Positions 14,221 through 22,295 of a DNA stretch of 64,000 nucleotides are shown one piece after another. Origin of the DNA: WRGT01 sp942493035. Its GTDB lineage: Bacteria > Spirochaetota > UBA4802 > UBA5550. Both the position numbers and the translations under genes were made by a program. Each line of letters starts with the position of its first letter. Within the stretch, counting starts at the first letter, position 1. Location of the stretch: positions 4,774,001 to 4,838,000 of the forward strand of contig OW818666.1 of assembly GCA_942493035.1 (NCBI GenBank). The letters run 5' to 3'. The notes below the pieces were generated by a model, which ran no database searches, was not told the DNA's origin, and worked only from the letters and a program-made list of their open reading frames with translations.

Positions 14221-17043
14221 ATGAACATAGAACCTGATTTAAATTTTCCGGATCTTTTTTCAGTTACCCCCGTACTCGACGAGACGGAGGGTGTTGTTGT
14301 AATTGAAAATGAACTGAAAATCAGGGAGTCCTTTCTTAGCCTCCAGATTCCGGAGGGAAGAAGGTTTATACTAAAATCCGAATCATTTATTCTAAAACTT
14401 GCGCATACTTATAATAAAATATTATCCCTGTCAAATTCAAGAACGAGAATTCTCGCCCATCAGGTGGAGAGTACACACCGCATTGTCAATTCACTGAGAC
14501 AGAGGTTCCTTATTGCTGATGAGGTTGGTCTCGGCAAAACCATAGAGGCTGGTCTTGTTATAAAGGAGATGATCTACAAGCAGGGTTATACACGGATACT
14601 AATTGTCTGTCCCGCTTCTCTTATGTTTCAGTGGCAGAATGAAATGGATAGTAAGTTCAATGAAAAGTTTATTATTATGGACAGGAAAGTTCTACGGAAG
14701 GCCGGCAAGGCTGCTGGAGAGAACGGAAATCCGTGGAAGGTTCATCACAAGGTGATCTGTTCGCTCGATTTTATAAAGAATAAAAATTTTGAAGAGGACC
14801 TCACTATATGCTCATGGGACGCCGTAATATTCGATGAAGCACACAGGCTCAGAAGAGATGTAAATACTTCTACCCTTGCATATAATATGGCCGAAATTAT
14901 ATCTACAAAAACCAAATCGCTGCTGCTCCTCTCAGCAACTCCGTTCAGAGGGAAACTTGAAGAGCTGTATTTTCTGATAGGGCTGATCGATAAAAACACT
15001 CTGGGTCCGTTCCAGTCTTTTTACAACGAATTCTGTCTTGATGGCGCTGATCTTTCCGGACTTAAAAGAAAACTCGATCAGGTTGTAATCCGGAGAACAA
15101 AAAACGATGTAGGGGGATTCACAAAACGCTTTGCAAGGACTATTAGATTTGAACTCTACCCCGATGAACGGGCTCTCTATGACGAGACTACAAGATATGT
15201 TGCTGAAGAGTTTAACCGGGCGATGCAGTCCGAAAATCGGGCAGTTGGTTTTGTTATGACAGTCTTTCAGAAACTCCTGGACTCGTCTTCTCACGCTCTT
15301 TACATCGCTCTCTCAAAGAGAACAGCAAGATTAAAAGATCTTCTTGACCGCGCAGAGGCGGGACATCAGCAGATGGTTGTATTCAATAACGGGATTTTCG
15401 ACAAAAACGATATGTCTGAATTTGAAGAGATACAGGAGAGTGATGATCTCACTGTTCGCAGAACTATTGATGAATTAAAGATGGAGATACTTACTCTTGA
15501 AAAACTTGTAGCAATAGCATCCGGGATTGAAGTCAATAAAAAGGGTGAAAAACTAATAAGGCTTATCAGGGATCTACGGAGAAAGGGGCATAAAAAATTT
15601 CTTATCTTTACCCAGTTCCGGACAACACAGGATTATATAAAAGATATTTTAACTGAATTTAGTGTTGTTGTTTTTAACGGTTCGATGAACAGGGATCAGA
15701 AAGAGGAGGCCATACTCCAGTTCAGAGATGATATTGAAGTTCTTATTGCAACTGAGGCCGGCGGCGAGGGACGGAATATGCAGTTTTGTGATGTGCTTAT
15801 CAATTACGATCTTCCATGGTCGCCTCTGAAGATTGAACAGAGAATAGGAAGGATACACAGGTTCGGTCAGCCGAATGATGTACATATATATAACTTCTCA
15901 ACACGCGGTACTGTCGCTGAACGGGTACTGGAAGTGCTTACTGATAAACTGAAAATATTCGAAGAGTCAATCGGTACGCCTGATGTTATGCTTGGACAGA
16001 TAGAGGACGAAGTTAATCTCAATACTCTATTCATGGAGCTGGCAACCGGAAGGAAAAAGAAGAAAGATGTTGAAGAGGAGCTCTCGGGAAGAATGGAGAA
16101 CGCCAGGCAGAGCTTTGAAAAACTGACAGAGCTCACCGTTGCCGGACGGATGGACTTCAACTACGATGAGTACTACAAGGTGACACTTAAAGACCGGAGT
16201 TTTACCAACCGGAGAATTGAAACTTTCATAAATCACTTTATGAAAGAGGATTCCTATGCAGAGAATTTTATCTCACCAAAAAACGGAAGAACCGGTTTAT
16301 ATAAAGTAACGCATGGCGGTGACGCTGAGCCGGTAGTTAAGTTCGGAACATTTGACAGCGAGAAAGCCCTTGAAGATGAAGGGCTGGAGTTTCTGGCTTT
16401 CGGACATGATGTTGTAGATAATATAATTGAATACTGCTGCAGCGATAATTTCGGCGGCGATACCGGTACTGTGTATATAAAGAGCGATAGTAATTTTACC
16501 GGTATGATTTTCAATTTTCTTGTTAAGTTCACTTCTGTTTCAGTTTCGCATGAATTCTATCCCATACTTGTCGAGACCGGCGGTTCGCTCAATGACTTCG
16601 ACTTGAAGAACATCGAGGATAATTTTGCTGATCAGGATTTTGATCATGATGTTTCTCTGTCGAGATACAGCAATACCATAACAGAAATCTGTTCGAAGTA
16701 CAACAGCTATTCCGATAAAGCCCGTGACCGTCTGATGAAAAAGATTGATGACCGCCTTTTTGATCTGAATGAAAATCTTGATATTCAGATAGATCCTGAA
16801 GTTGAAAAAGTCAGAGAATCATACCGGAAACAGATTAAGGAGTTTGAAGAGAAACTCGATCTTCAGGAGAGCCAGATGAAGTGGTACGGGAAGGATATGA
16901 AGAGTGCAATTACCCGGACCAGAAATAAAATGCTCAAAGCCAGAACAGAGATGGAGTCTCTTGTGACTGAATACCGCGGGTATTATGGTATTAAGTATAA
17001 TATTAAACTTGTCGGAGCCGCAGTAATTATTTCAAACAGCTGA
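14221..17043 (+). CDS. SNF2/RapA-family helicase-like ATPase
   Basis: 940-residue superfamily-2 ATPase. Helicase motifs in order: DEVGLGKTIEAG (Walker A, about 100-111), FDEAHRLRRD (DEAH, 204-213), LLLLSATPF (motif III), IFTQFRTTQ (motif IV), ATEAGGEGRNMQF (V) and QRIGRIHRFGQ (VI). A C-terminal region of about 350 residues is rich in charged helices and likely coiled coil (about 860-910). The closest functional class is RapA/HepA (RNA polymerase recycling) or SNF2 helicases of defence islands; no RapA-type N-terminal Tudor-like region was recognised. A histidine kinase follows immediately on the same strand. Confidence 0.88.
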   Translation: MNIEPDLNFPDLFSVTPVLDETEGVVVIENELKIRESFLSLQIPEGRRFILKSESFILKLAHTYNKILSLSNSRTRILAHQVESTHRIVNSLRQRFLIADEVGLGKTIEAGLVIKEMIYKQGYTRILIVCPASLMFQWQNEMDSKFNEKFIIMDRKVLRKAGKAAGENGNPWKVHHKVICSLDFIKNKNFEEDLTICSWDAVIFDEAHRLRRDVNTSTLAYNMAEIISTKTKSLLLLSATPFRGKLEELYFLIGLIDKNTLGPFQSFYNEFCLDGADLSGLKRKLDQVVIRRTKNDVGGFTKRFARTIRFELYPDERALYDETTRYVAEEFNRAMQSENRAVGFVMTVFQKLLDSSSHALYIALSKRTARLKDLLDRAEAGHQQMVVFNNGIFDKNDMSEFEEIQESDDLTVRRTIDELKMEILTLEKLVAIASGIEVNKKGEKLIRLIRDLRRKGHKKFLIFTQFRTTQDYIKDILTEFSVVVFNGSMNRDQKEEAILQFRDDIEVLIATEAGGEGRNMQFCDVLINYDLPWSPLKIEQRIGRIHRFGQPNDVHIYNFSTRGTVAERVLEVLTDKLKIFEESIGTPDVMLGQIEDEVNLNTLFMELATGRKKKKDVEEELSGRMENARQSFEKLTELTVAGRMDFNYDEYYKVTLKDRSFTNRRIETFINHFMKEDSYAENFISPKNGRTGLYKVTHGGDAEPVVKFGTFDSEKALEDEGLEFLAFGHDVVDNIIEYCCSDNFGGDTGTVYIKSDSNFTGMIFNFLVKFTSVSVSHEFYPILVETGGSLNDFDLKNIEDNFADQDFDHDVSLSRYSNTITEICSKYNSYSDKARDRLMKKIDDRLFDLNENLDIQIDPEVEKVRESYRKQIKEFEEKLDLQESQMKWYGKDMKSAITRTRNKMLKARTEMESLVTEYRGYYGIKYNIKLVGAAVIISNS

Positions 17044-17147
17044 TATAATTCCACTTGACAGCTGTTAAATCCTCCCTTATGATTATGAAATATTTTACCG
17101 GGTCAAAGGGGCGGCAGCCTCTTGAAAAAAAGCCCCGCAGGGACTTC

Positions 17148-19403
17148 ATGCGAAAGAAACTTTTTTTACTGATATTCTCAATTATATTTATTACTGCAAC
17201 GGTTCTTACTCTACTTGTCGGCAGGTTTTCATATAATTTTGTGAAAACGGTTCTGCGTGAAAACAGGGAGGAGAAACTTTACCGCATAGAGAAACAGCTC
17301 GATCATTATCAGAGTATTCTTAATTCAATAGAAAATAATATGGATAAAGACGGCAGGACAGCTCTGCTCAATCTTGTAAAAAGTTACCCTTCACATGAAT
17401 CATTAAAAAATTTATCTCATGATCAGCTGCAGAGAAAAGCAAAGAGTCTGAATGTCGGACAGATATATTTTATCGATTCTGCAGGTATAGTTTTCAATTC
17501 ATCTCTCCCCGCCGATAAAGGTTTGAATCTTCTAAGCATCAGCAATCAATTTACAAAATACATTAATTCAATCTACGGAAAAGGGGAGGTCATTTCACAG
17601 GGAATTACCGTATCTACGCGTGAAGGTAAAATCAATCACTACATGTATTACAGTCCGAAGGGGAGTGATATTATATACGAAGTTTCATTTGATGTTCCTG
17701 ATTTTGTGAATAAAAAATATAATTTTGCCCTCTATGAATTTCTTTTCGGTGATATGTTCAGAAATTTTTACAATGAATATCTTTACTCTATTGATATTTA
17801 TTCAATTACTAAAAGTGCCGGATGGTCATTAATCAATGCCGGTAAAAAAATGGATATATCATCAGATCTTGCAAAAAGAATTATCAGGGAAGAGAATGTT
17901 GTTGTTGAATCGGGTGACAAAATCTTTGTTTATAAAAAAATGAAAATGAACAGATACTTTTTTAACCGTACAACAAATGTATATTTTGAACTGATTTACG
18001 ATGTCAGCGCGCTTAATAAATATTCAAAACAGATATTTTTATATTCAATTATTTCAGTATTGATTATTACTATTGCTGCTTTTTTTATTTCTATGAGTAG
18101 ACTGAACTCTCTTTTTTTAAGAAGGATAACAAACATCATCGATGGGCTGAAGATGATCCGGTACGGTGATTACGATATAGTAATTACTGATGACTCAAAA
18201 GATGAAATCAGCGACATAGCTGCAAGTATAAATCGTATGACCGGGACTATTAAGCAGAGATCGGTTGAGTTGAATCTGTCAAATGAAGAGCTGAGGGAGC
18301 TTACTCTTTATATAAATGATATAATTGAATCCATGCCGTCTATTATCATAACTCTTGATGAGGAAGATAGAATTATTCAATGGAATAAAGAGGCCGAAAA
18401 ATTTTCAGGTTATTCGGCTGACGAGGCAGTGGGACGCAGGTTGTGGGAGTTTATTCCATCTGTCGGCAAGTACAAAGTAAAGTGTGATGACGTACGTAAA
18501 AACAGGATTACCGTCGAACTGCTTAAAGAATTTTTTGTTAAAGAGGATTGCGGAACTGAAGAAGTTCTCGTAAAGAATATTTTTATTTTCCCGTTCAGCA
18601 AAAAGGACATTACCGGTGTTATCATAAGGATAGATGACATCACTGAACTTGAAAAGAATGAAGAGAGACTGAATCGCGCATCAAGAGTTGAAGCTCTCGG
18701 CACAATGGCTGGAGGACTTGCTCACGATTTTAATAATATTATTTCCGGAATTATAAGTACAGCCTCATATCTTAATATGATAATTAAAGATAATAAAGCC
18801 GATACTCATGAAATTATAAATCATATTGATGTCATTAAACAGTCAGGGGGTAAAGCGGCACAGCTTGTTAAAAATCTTTTATCAGTGTCAAAAAATGAGA
18901 CTAATATTTTCAGTAAAGTGAATCTTGAACATATCGTTAAAGATGTTATAGCTATAACACGGTCATCAATCCCCGATAATGTTGAATTGAAATTCTATAA
19001 TAATTCGTCTGATTGTTTTATCCTCGGCAACAGGTCGCAGATTGAGCAGGTTATACTTAATCTTATTGTAAATGCTTCTGAAGCGATGAAGAGGAGTAAT
19101 TCTGAGAGTCCGGTTATTTCAGTTTTGATTGAAAAACTCGAATTGGGATCAGGAAAACTGCACAGCTTTAACGGACCGGTGTACCATCTTTCAGTCGCGG
19201 ATAACGGTCCCGGTATAGACCGTTCTATAATCAGGAATATATTTGATCCTTTTTTTACAACTAAAAGTGAAGGGAGCGGATTAGGGCTTGCCGTAGTCCA
19301 CAATATTATAATCCGTCATGAGGGATTTATCGAGGTTCATTCCGATCCGGGTTCCGGAACAGTTTTTGATATTTATCTTCCTGCATTTAAGGAATCCTGT
19401 TGA
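17148..19403 (+). CDS. Membrane sensor histidine kinase (HAMP-PAS-HisKA-HATPase)
   Basis: About 751 residues from the ATG at 17148, which puts a membrane helix (MRKKLFLLIFSIIFITATVL) at the N-terminus and has AGGGAC upstream; the frame stays open to 17055. Layout: TM1 (3-24), large extracytoplasmic sensor (about 25-294), TM2 (295-316), HAMP (about 321-374), PAS (387-499), HisKA with H526 in GGLAHDFNN, HATPase with N-box LIVNASEAM, G1 DNGPGID, F-box PFFTTK and G2 GSGLGL. The AHDFNN form belongs to the kinases usually coupled to separate or fused receivers. No receiver gene follows, so the partner is unknown. It may be co-transcribed with the helicase. Confidence 0.9.
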   Translation: MRKKLFLLIFSIIFITATVLTLLVGRFSYNFVKTVLRENREEKLYRIEKQLDHYQSILNSIENNMDKDGRTALLNLVKSYPSHESLKNLSHDQLQRKAKSLNVGQIYFIDSAGIVFNSSLPADKGLNLLSISNQFTKYINSIYGKGEVISQGITVSTREGKINHYMYYSPKGSDIIYEVSFDVPDFVNKKYNFALYEFLFGDMFRNFYNEYLYSIDIYSITKSAGWSLINAGKKMDISSDLAKRIIREENVVVESGDKIFVYKKMKMNRYFFNRTTNVYFELIYDVSALNKYSKQIFLYSIISVLIITIAAFFISMSRLNSLFLRRITNIIDGLKMIRYGDYDIVITDDSKDEISDIAASINRMTGTIKQRSVELNLSNEELRELTLYINDIIESMPSIIITLDEEDRIIQWNKEAEKFSGYSADEAVGRRLWEFIPSVGKYKVKCDDVRKNRITVELLKEFFVKEDCGTEEVLVKNIFIFPFSKKDITGVIIRIDDITELEKNEERLNRASRVEALGTMAGGLAHDFNNIISGIISTASYLNMIIKDNKADTHEIINHIDVIKQSGGKAAQLVKNLLSVSKNETNIFSKVNLEHIVKDVIAITRSSIPDNVELKFYNNSSDCFILGNRSQIEQVILNLIVNASEAMKRSNSESPVISVLIEKLELGSGKLHSFNGPVYHLSVADNGPGIDRSIIRNIFDPFFTTKSEGSGLGLAVVHNIIIRHEGFIEVHSDPGSGTVFDIYLPAFKESC

Positions 19404-19467
19404 ACTGCAGGATTAATCCCGCTTTTCTGAGTATTCTCGAATAAAGTGCACTTTTTTTTATTAATTC

Positions 19468-19496
19468 TTGACAGATTATGTCTCATTAGATATGGT
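19468..19496 (+). promoter_or_regulatory. Sigma-70-type promoter upstream of NrdD-like mini-gene
   Basis: TTGACA (19468-19473), a 17-base spacer, then TATGGT (19491-19496). It is about 150 bases before the 57-codon gene, leaving a leader of roughly 140 bases that contains several short inverted repeats (e.g. TGCTG...CAGCA). No known riboswitch was recognised there. Confidence 0.5.
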
Positions 19497-19647
19497 AAGG
19501 AAAACTAAATCATATCAATATTTATTCCGCAGCTTTTTGCAGTATAATAATTATTCTTGTCCCCGATACTGATGTCGCGGGAGTGCTGTATCATTCAGTG
19601 CAGCATAAGCGATAGCGCAGAGTAAGTAGTGAAAAAAGAGGCAATTG

Positions 19648-19821
19648 ATGTCTACAAATGTTAAAATTCCCGCAGAGATTTATTCAAGAATATCCGGCTA
19701 TTACAGACCCGTCAATCAGTGGAACAAGGGGAAGCAGGAGGAGTTCGCATGCAGAACATCTATGAAAATCTGCAGTGAAACAAATCTTCCATCAAATGAA
19801 TTACAGAGTGCTATCGCATAG
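19648..19821 (+). CDS. Mini-protein resembling the C-terminal part of anaerobic ribonucleotide reductase
   Basis: 57 residues. The central segment (IYSRISGYYRPVNQWNKGK, then QEEF and R) matches the conserved stretch before the zinc/glycyl-radical region of class III ribonucleotide reductase NrdD (RVxGYxRPVxxWNxGKxxEF). The protein stops before the Cys pairs and the glycyl radical site, so it cannot be the reductase by itself. A purine-rich AAAAGAGG precedes the ATG. Stand-alone NrdD-like mini-proteins of this size may be regulators or remnants. Its last 11 bases overlap the end of the convergent 19811 gene. Confidence 0.65.
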   Translation: MSTNVKIPAEIYSRISGYYRPVNQWNKGKQEEFACRTSMKICSETNLPSNELQSAIA

Positions 19822-20161
19822 GGTACGCTTCATTTATTGTTAATTCTAGGCCCCCTGCAATTATATCATTGTCGAGATTGACATCGTCTTTGATATATGC
19901 GTAGCTGTAAATTGAACCTGTTGAGCTGTATGTGCTGTTTTTGTATGTTACAGTATATACGCTTGCCATGAAAATTATAAATGACATAGCCGCTGTTGCC
20001 AGAGAGGCGAATGACCATATGTTTATTCTGTTTTCATTTTTTGAATTGCGTATTTCTGTGACTTTATAAGCAATCTGGAAATCCCATGAATCGCTTGCCA
20101 TCCTCTGTTTGATCTCTTCTTTCATTTTCTCTGAATTCAGAATTTCACTATTATTTTTCAT
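19811..20161 (-). CDS. Single-pass membrane protein, candidate anti-sigma factor
   Basis: 116 residues: a charged cytoplasmic N-terminal part (about 1-45), one membrane helix (FASLATAAMSFIIFMASVY, about 50-70) and a short outer part. Its start overlaps the end of the ECF sigma gene by 11 bases, the classic arrangement of sigma/anti-sigma pairs. No HxxxCxxC zinc anti-sigma motif is present, so the assignment rests on topology and context. Last gene of the minus-strand stress operon. Confidence 0.7.
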   Translation of the reverse strand: MKNNSEILNSEKMKEEIKQRMASDSWDFQIAYKVTEIRNSKNENRINIWSFASLATAAMSFIIFMASVYTVTYKNSTYSSTGSIYSYAYIKDDVNLDNDIIAGGLELTINEAYPMR

Positions 20162-20657
20162 GATCTTCCCTCCTTATGTTTTCATGAATCATCTCTTTAC
20201 CTCTTGATGTCCTTGATTTAACAGTTCCAGGTCTTATGCCGAGCTTCCGGGAAATATCGTTTATGTTAAATCCCTGAGATATAAGTGTAAGAACTGACCT
20301 GTATTTATCCGGGAGCAGTGTCAGGTGATCATGAAGATAAGCCGCTTCACCGGAGTCGGCTTTCTGTATATGAGAAAGAGAACTGCTTTCGGATGCCTTT
20401 TTTGCTTTATCCTCCTCCCTGGAAAGTTTCTGATTCATTCGGAGGGATTCATTTCTTGCAATTCTGTAAAGCCATGTTTCGATTGTTGAGTCACCTCTGA
20501 AACTGTTTTTTGCAAGCCCGCTGTATGCGCGGATATAGGTTTCCTGCGCGACATCATCTATTGCATGATAAAATCGTGCAGCCAGATTTTTTTCAATTGC
20601 GGAAAGAACAGTTTTTTTTGTTCTCTTTACAATCTCAGCGAACTCCTTCTCGGTCAT
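20151..20657 (-). CDS. ECF-type RNA polymerase sigma factor
   Basis: 168 residues with region 2 (DDVAQETYIRAYSGL; STIETWLYRIARNESL) and region 4 (LPDKYRSVLTLISQGFNINDISRKLGIRPGTVKSRTSRGKE, a helix-turn-helix that reads the -35 box) of group 4 sigma factors. No region 3. It overlaps the upstream Spy-like gene by 4 bases and the downstream candidate anti-sigma by 11 bases. A GGAACC-N17-GTCTAA promoter before the first gene of the operon fits autoregulation by this sigma. Confidence 0.93.
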   Translation of the reverse strand: MTEKEFAEIVKRTKKTVLSAIEKNLAARFYHAIDDVAQETYIRAYSGLAKNSFRGDSTIETWLYRIARNESLRMNQKLSREEDKAKKASESSSLSHIQKADSGEAAYLHDHLTLLPDKYRSVLTLISQGFNINDISRKLGIRPGTVKSRTSRGKEMIHENIRREDHEK

Positions 20658-21190
20658 CTCATTCCGCCATGATTTTTTTTCATCTTTTCAAAGAGCATTT
20701 TCCTTTCGTCGCGAAGTATATTCATCTGATCGGGTGTGAGAATCTGTGAAATTTCCTTACCCTGCATAATCCTGAGAAGATAAATCTCTACATTAAGTGA
20801 TTCAATTTTTTTAAGCTGTTCTTTTACTGCAGTCATATCGTCAGTGTCATTATCAAGCAGAGATTTGAGTCTTTTCTTTTCCGGTTCAATCAGAGTTATG
20901 TAGTCTGCAAATTCTGTATCAAATTTTTTATTCAGTTCATTGATTCTGTCTGTCTGATCTTTGTTCAGAGCAAGTTTTCCTTTCATAAAATCGGGTTCGC
21001 AGAATGATCTTCCGAATCTGTTTCCCATCATCCGGTGTTTCCCCGGTTCCATACCCATCCTGTCTTCCATGAATCCGAAAGGAGGGGGAGGGGGGCCGTC
21101 AATTTTATCTCTTCTTAAAATAAATACTCCTGCCGCCATCTGAATTACGATTACTGCTGAAAGTACTATTATAATTATTCTGCTGTTCAT
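20654..21190 (-). CDS. Membrane-anchored Spy/ZraP/CnrX-like periplasmic protein
   Basis: 178 residues. One N-terminal membrane helix (IIIIVLSAVIVIQMAAGVFI) acts as anchor, followed by a Pro/Met/His/Gly-rich stretch (about 33-65) and a helical domain with L-x-x-x-Q features (LNKDQTDRINELN, LTPDQMNILRDER) typical of metal-resistance or envelope-stress chaperone proteins. The Met/His-rich part could bind metal. In related ECF systems such a protein senses the periplasmic signal and controls the anti-sigma. It is coupled by 4-base overlap to the sigma gene. Confidence 0.78.
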   Translation of the reverse strand: MNSRIIIIVLSAVIVIQMAAGVFILRRDKIDGPPPPPFGFMEDRMGMEPGKHRMMGNRFGRSFCEPDFMKGKLALNKDQTDRINELNKKFDTEFADYITLIEPEKKRLKSLLDNDTDDMTAVKEQLKKIESLNVEIYLLRIMQGKEISQILTPDQMNILRDERKMLFEKMKKNHGGMR

Positions 21191-21214
21191 AAAGTTACCT
21201 TTGTCTTAAAAATC

Positions 21215-21249
21215 CGGATAACGGTTTGAATAAATCAAACCGTTATCCG
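21215..21249 (-). terminator. Perfect 15-bp stem-loop inside the stress operon
   Basis: Arms 21215-21229 and 21235-21249 are exact complements around a 5-base loop. On the minus strand it is followed by GATTTTTAAG, so it looks like an intrinsic terminator between the Spy-like gene and the sigma-containing genes. It would allow much more Spy-like protein than sigma factor. Confidence 0.75.
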
Positions 21250-21254
21250 TAATA

Positions 21255-21953
21255 TTATTCTTTGTCGTCGTAGTCCCACATCATTCCGCGATGACCTTTA
21301 CCTTTGCCCGGTTTTCCGTCACAAGGTAGATTTTTTGTAAATTCTTTCCATTTTGTCAACTGTTCAGCTGTAAGAACTTTTTCAATTTCAGCATCCTGTT
21401 TTACACGTAATTCTCTTACTTTATCGCCATCATTTCTTACCTGATAAAATTTATCCATATTATCTTTGTGGATTTTATATATTTTATCAATCTGTTCATC
21501 TGTGAGTTTCAGGTCCTTCTGCATAAAGCCAATATGCATTCCCGGTAATCCGCTCATCGCTCCGAATCCGGGGCCTCGTCTGTTGTCTCTGTTTTTAGCA
21601 GGACGGTTTTTTGCAAACTCATTCCATTTAGTCTTCTGATCGGGAGTAAGAACGCTTTCTATCTCTCCGCGATGTTTTTCTCTCAGGTCTTTAATCTTAT
21701 CGGCATCATTTCTGTTCTGATGAAATTTATCCATATACTCTTTGTCGATTTTATAGATTTTATCAACCTGAGCATTTGTTAAATCGAAGTGGTACTGCAG
21801 CATTTCAAGATGCTGAAAAGGTTTCTGCATCCCCATTCCGGGGCCGCCGCACCCTCCGTCACCCATACCTTTTCCCATTCCTCTTGCGAATAGGGTTGTT
21901 GCAGATAATGATAATATCATTAGTGCCATAGTTATAAATAAAGTTTTCTTCAT
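21255..21953 (-). CDS. Periplasmic Spy/CpxP-like protein with internal duplication
   Basis: 232 residues with signal peptide (ALMILSLSATTLFARG). Two homologous units, about residues 57-113 and 149-205, each run from LTxxQ-DKIYKI through KFxQ-RND to VLT-xQ-TKW-EF. LTxxQ is the hallmark of Spy/CpxP-family periplasmic chaperones. Single-unit members normally dimerise into a cradle, so this duplication may be a covalent pseudo-dimer. Gly/Met/Cys/His-rich segments (GDGGCGGPGMGM) could bind metal. GGAGG lies before the ATG, and an ECF-type promoter 28 bases upstream makes it the first gene of the sigma operon. Confidence 0.85.
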   Translation of the reverse strand: MKKTLFITMALMILSLSATTLFARGMGKGMGDGGCGGPGMGMQKPFQHLEMLQYHFDLTNAQVDKIYKIDKEYMDKFHQNRNDADKIKDLREKHRGEIESVLTPDQKTKWNEFAKNRPAKNRDNRRGPGFGAMSGLPGMHIGFMQKDLKLTDEQIDKIYKIHKDNMDKFYQVRNDGDKVRELRVKQDAEIEKVLTAEQLTKWKEFTKNLPCDGKPGKGKGHRGMMWDYDDKE

Positions 21954-22295
21954 CGGTTTATCCTCCGTTTGTTTTAAAAGTTAGACCCCGATTTTATGAA
22001 AAAGGTTCCATGTGAAAATTTTTTTTAGTTTATTTAGGGGTAAGGTTTTTTAATTCAGAGTGTAAAACTTTAAAATGATGTTTTTACATCGCCTGCATCA
22101 ATACATTTTATTAGACCTTCAACATCTCTTCGAATATATTCCCCTGGGTGGAAACATGGAGTATCTTTTATACAAAAGTGAACTTGTCAATTCTCTGATA
22201 TTCGGAGGGGTAAATTATACATTCCTCTCTTCCGAGACCGGTTTGAAAACGACAACAACAATTGAGTTCATGATCAATATTTGTTTATATAAGTT
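21954..22295. other. Intergenic region upstream of stress operon
   Basis: About 340 AT-rich bases. Apart from the ECF promoter at 21981-22009 it holds no convincing gene; a 74-codon plus-strand frame lacks a ribosome binding site and recognisable protein features. It also contains the 3' flank of the chemoreceptor gene. Confidence 0.4.
21981..22009 (-). promoter_or_regulatory. ECF-type promoter of the Spy-sigma operon
   Basis: Read on the minus strand: GGAACC (22009-22004), 17-base spacer, GTCTAA (21986-21981), then the Spy-like ATG 28 bases on. This matches the general GGAAC(T/C)...GTC(T)A layout of ECF sigma promoters and is the only clear candidate for the ECF factor encoded two genes downstream. 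Confidence 0.7.

Noticed and set aside
14221..17043. SNF2 helicase as part of a phage-defence island (e.g. DISARM-like)
   Set aside because: No methyltransferase, PLD or restriction partner is adjacent; neighbours are a cell-wall peptidase and a sensor kinase. The idea cannot be supported from the window.
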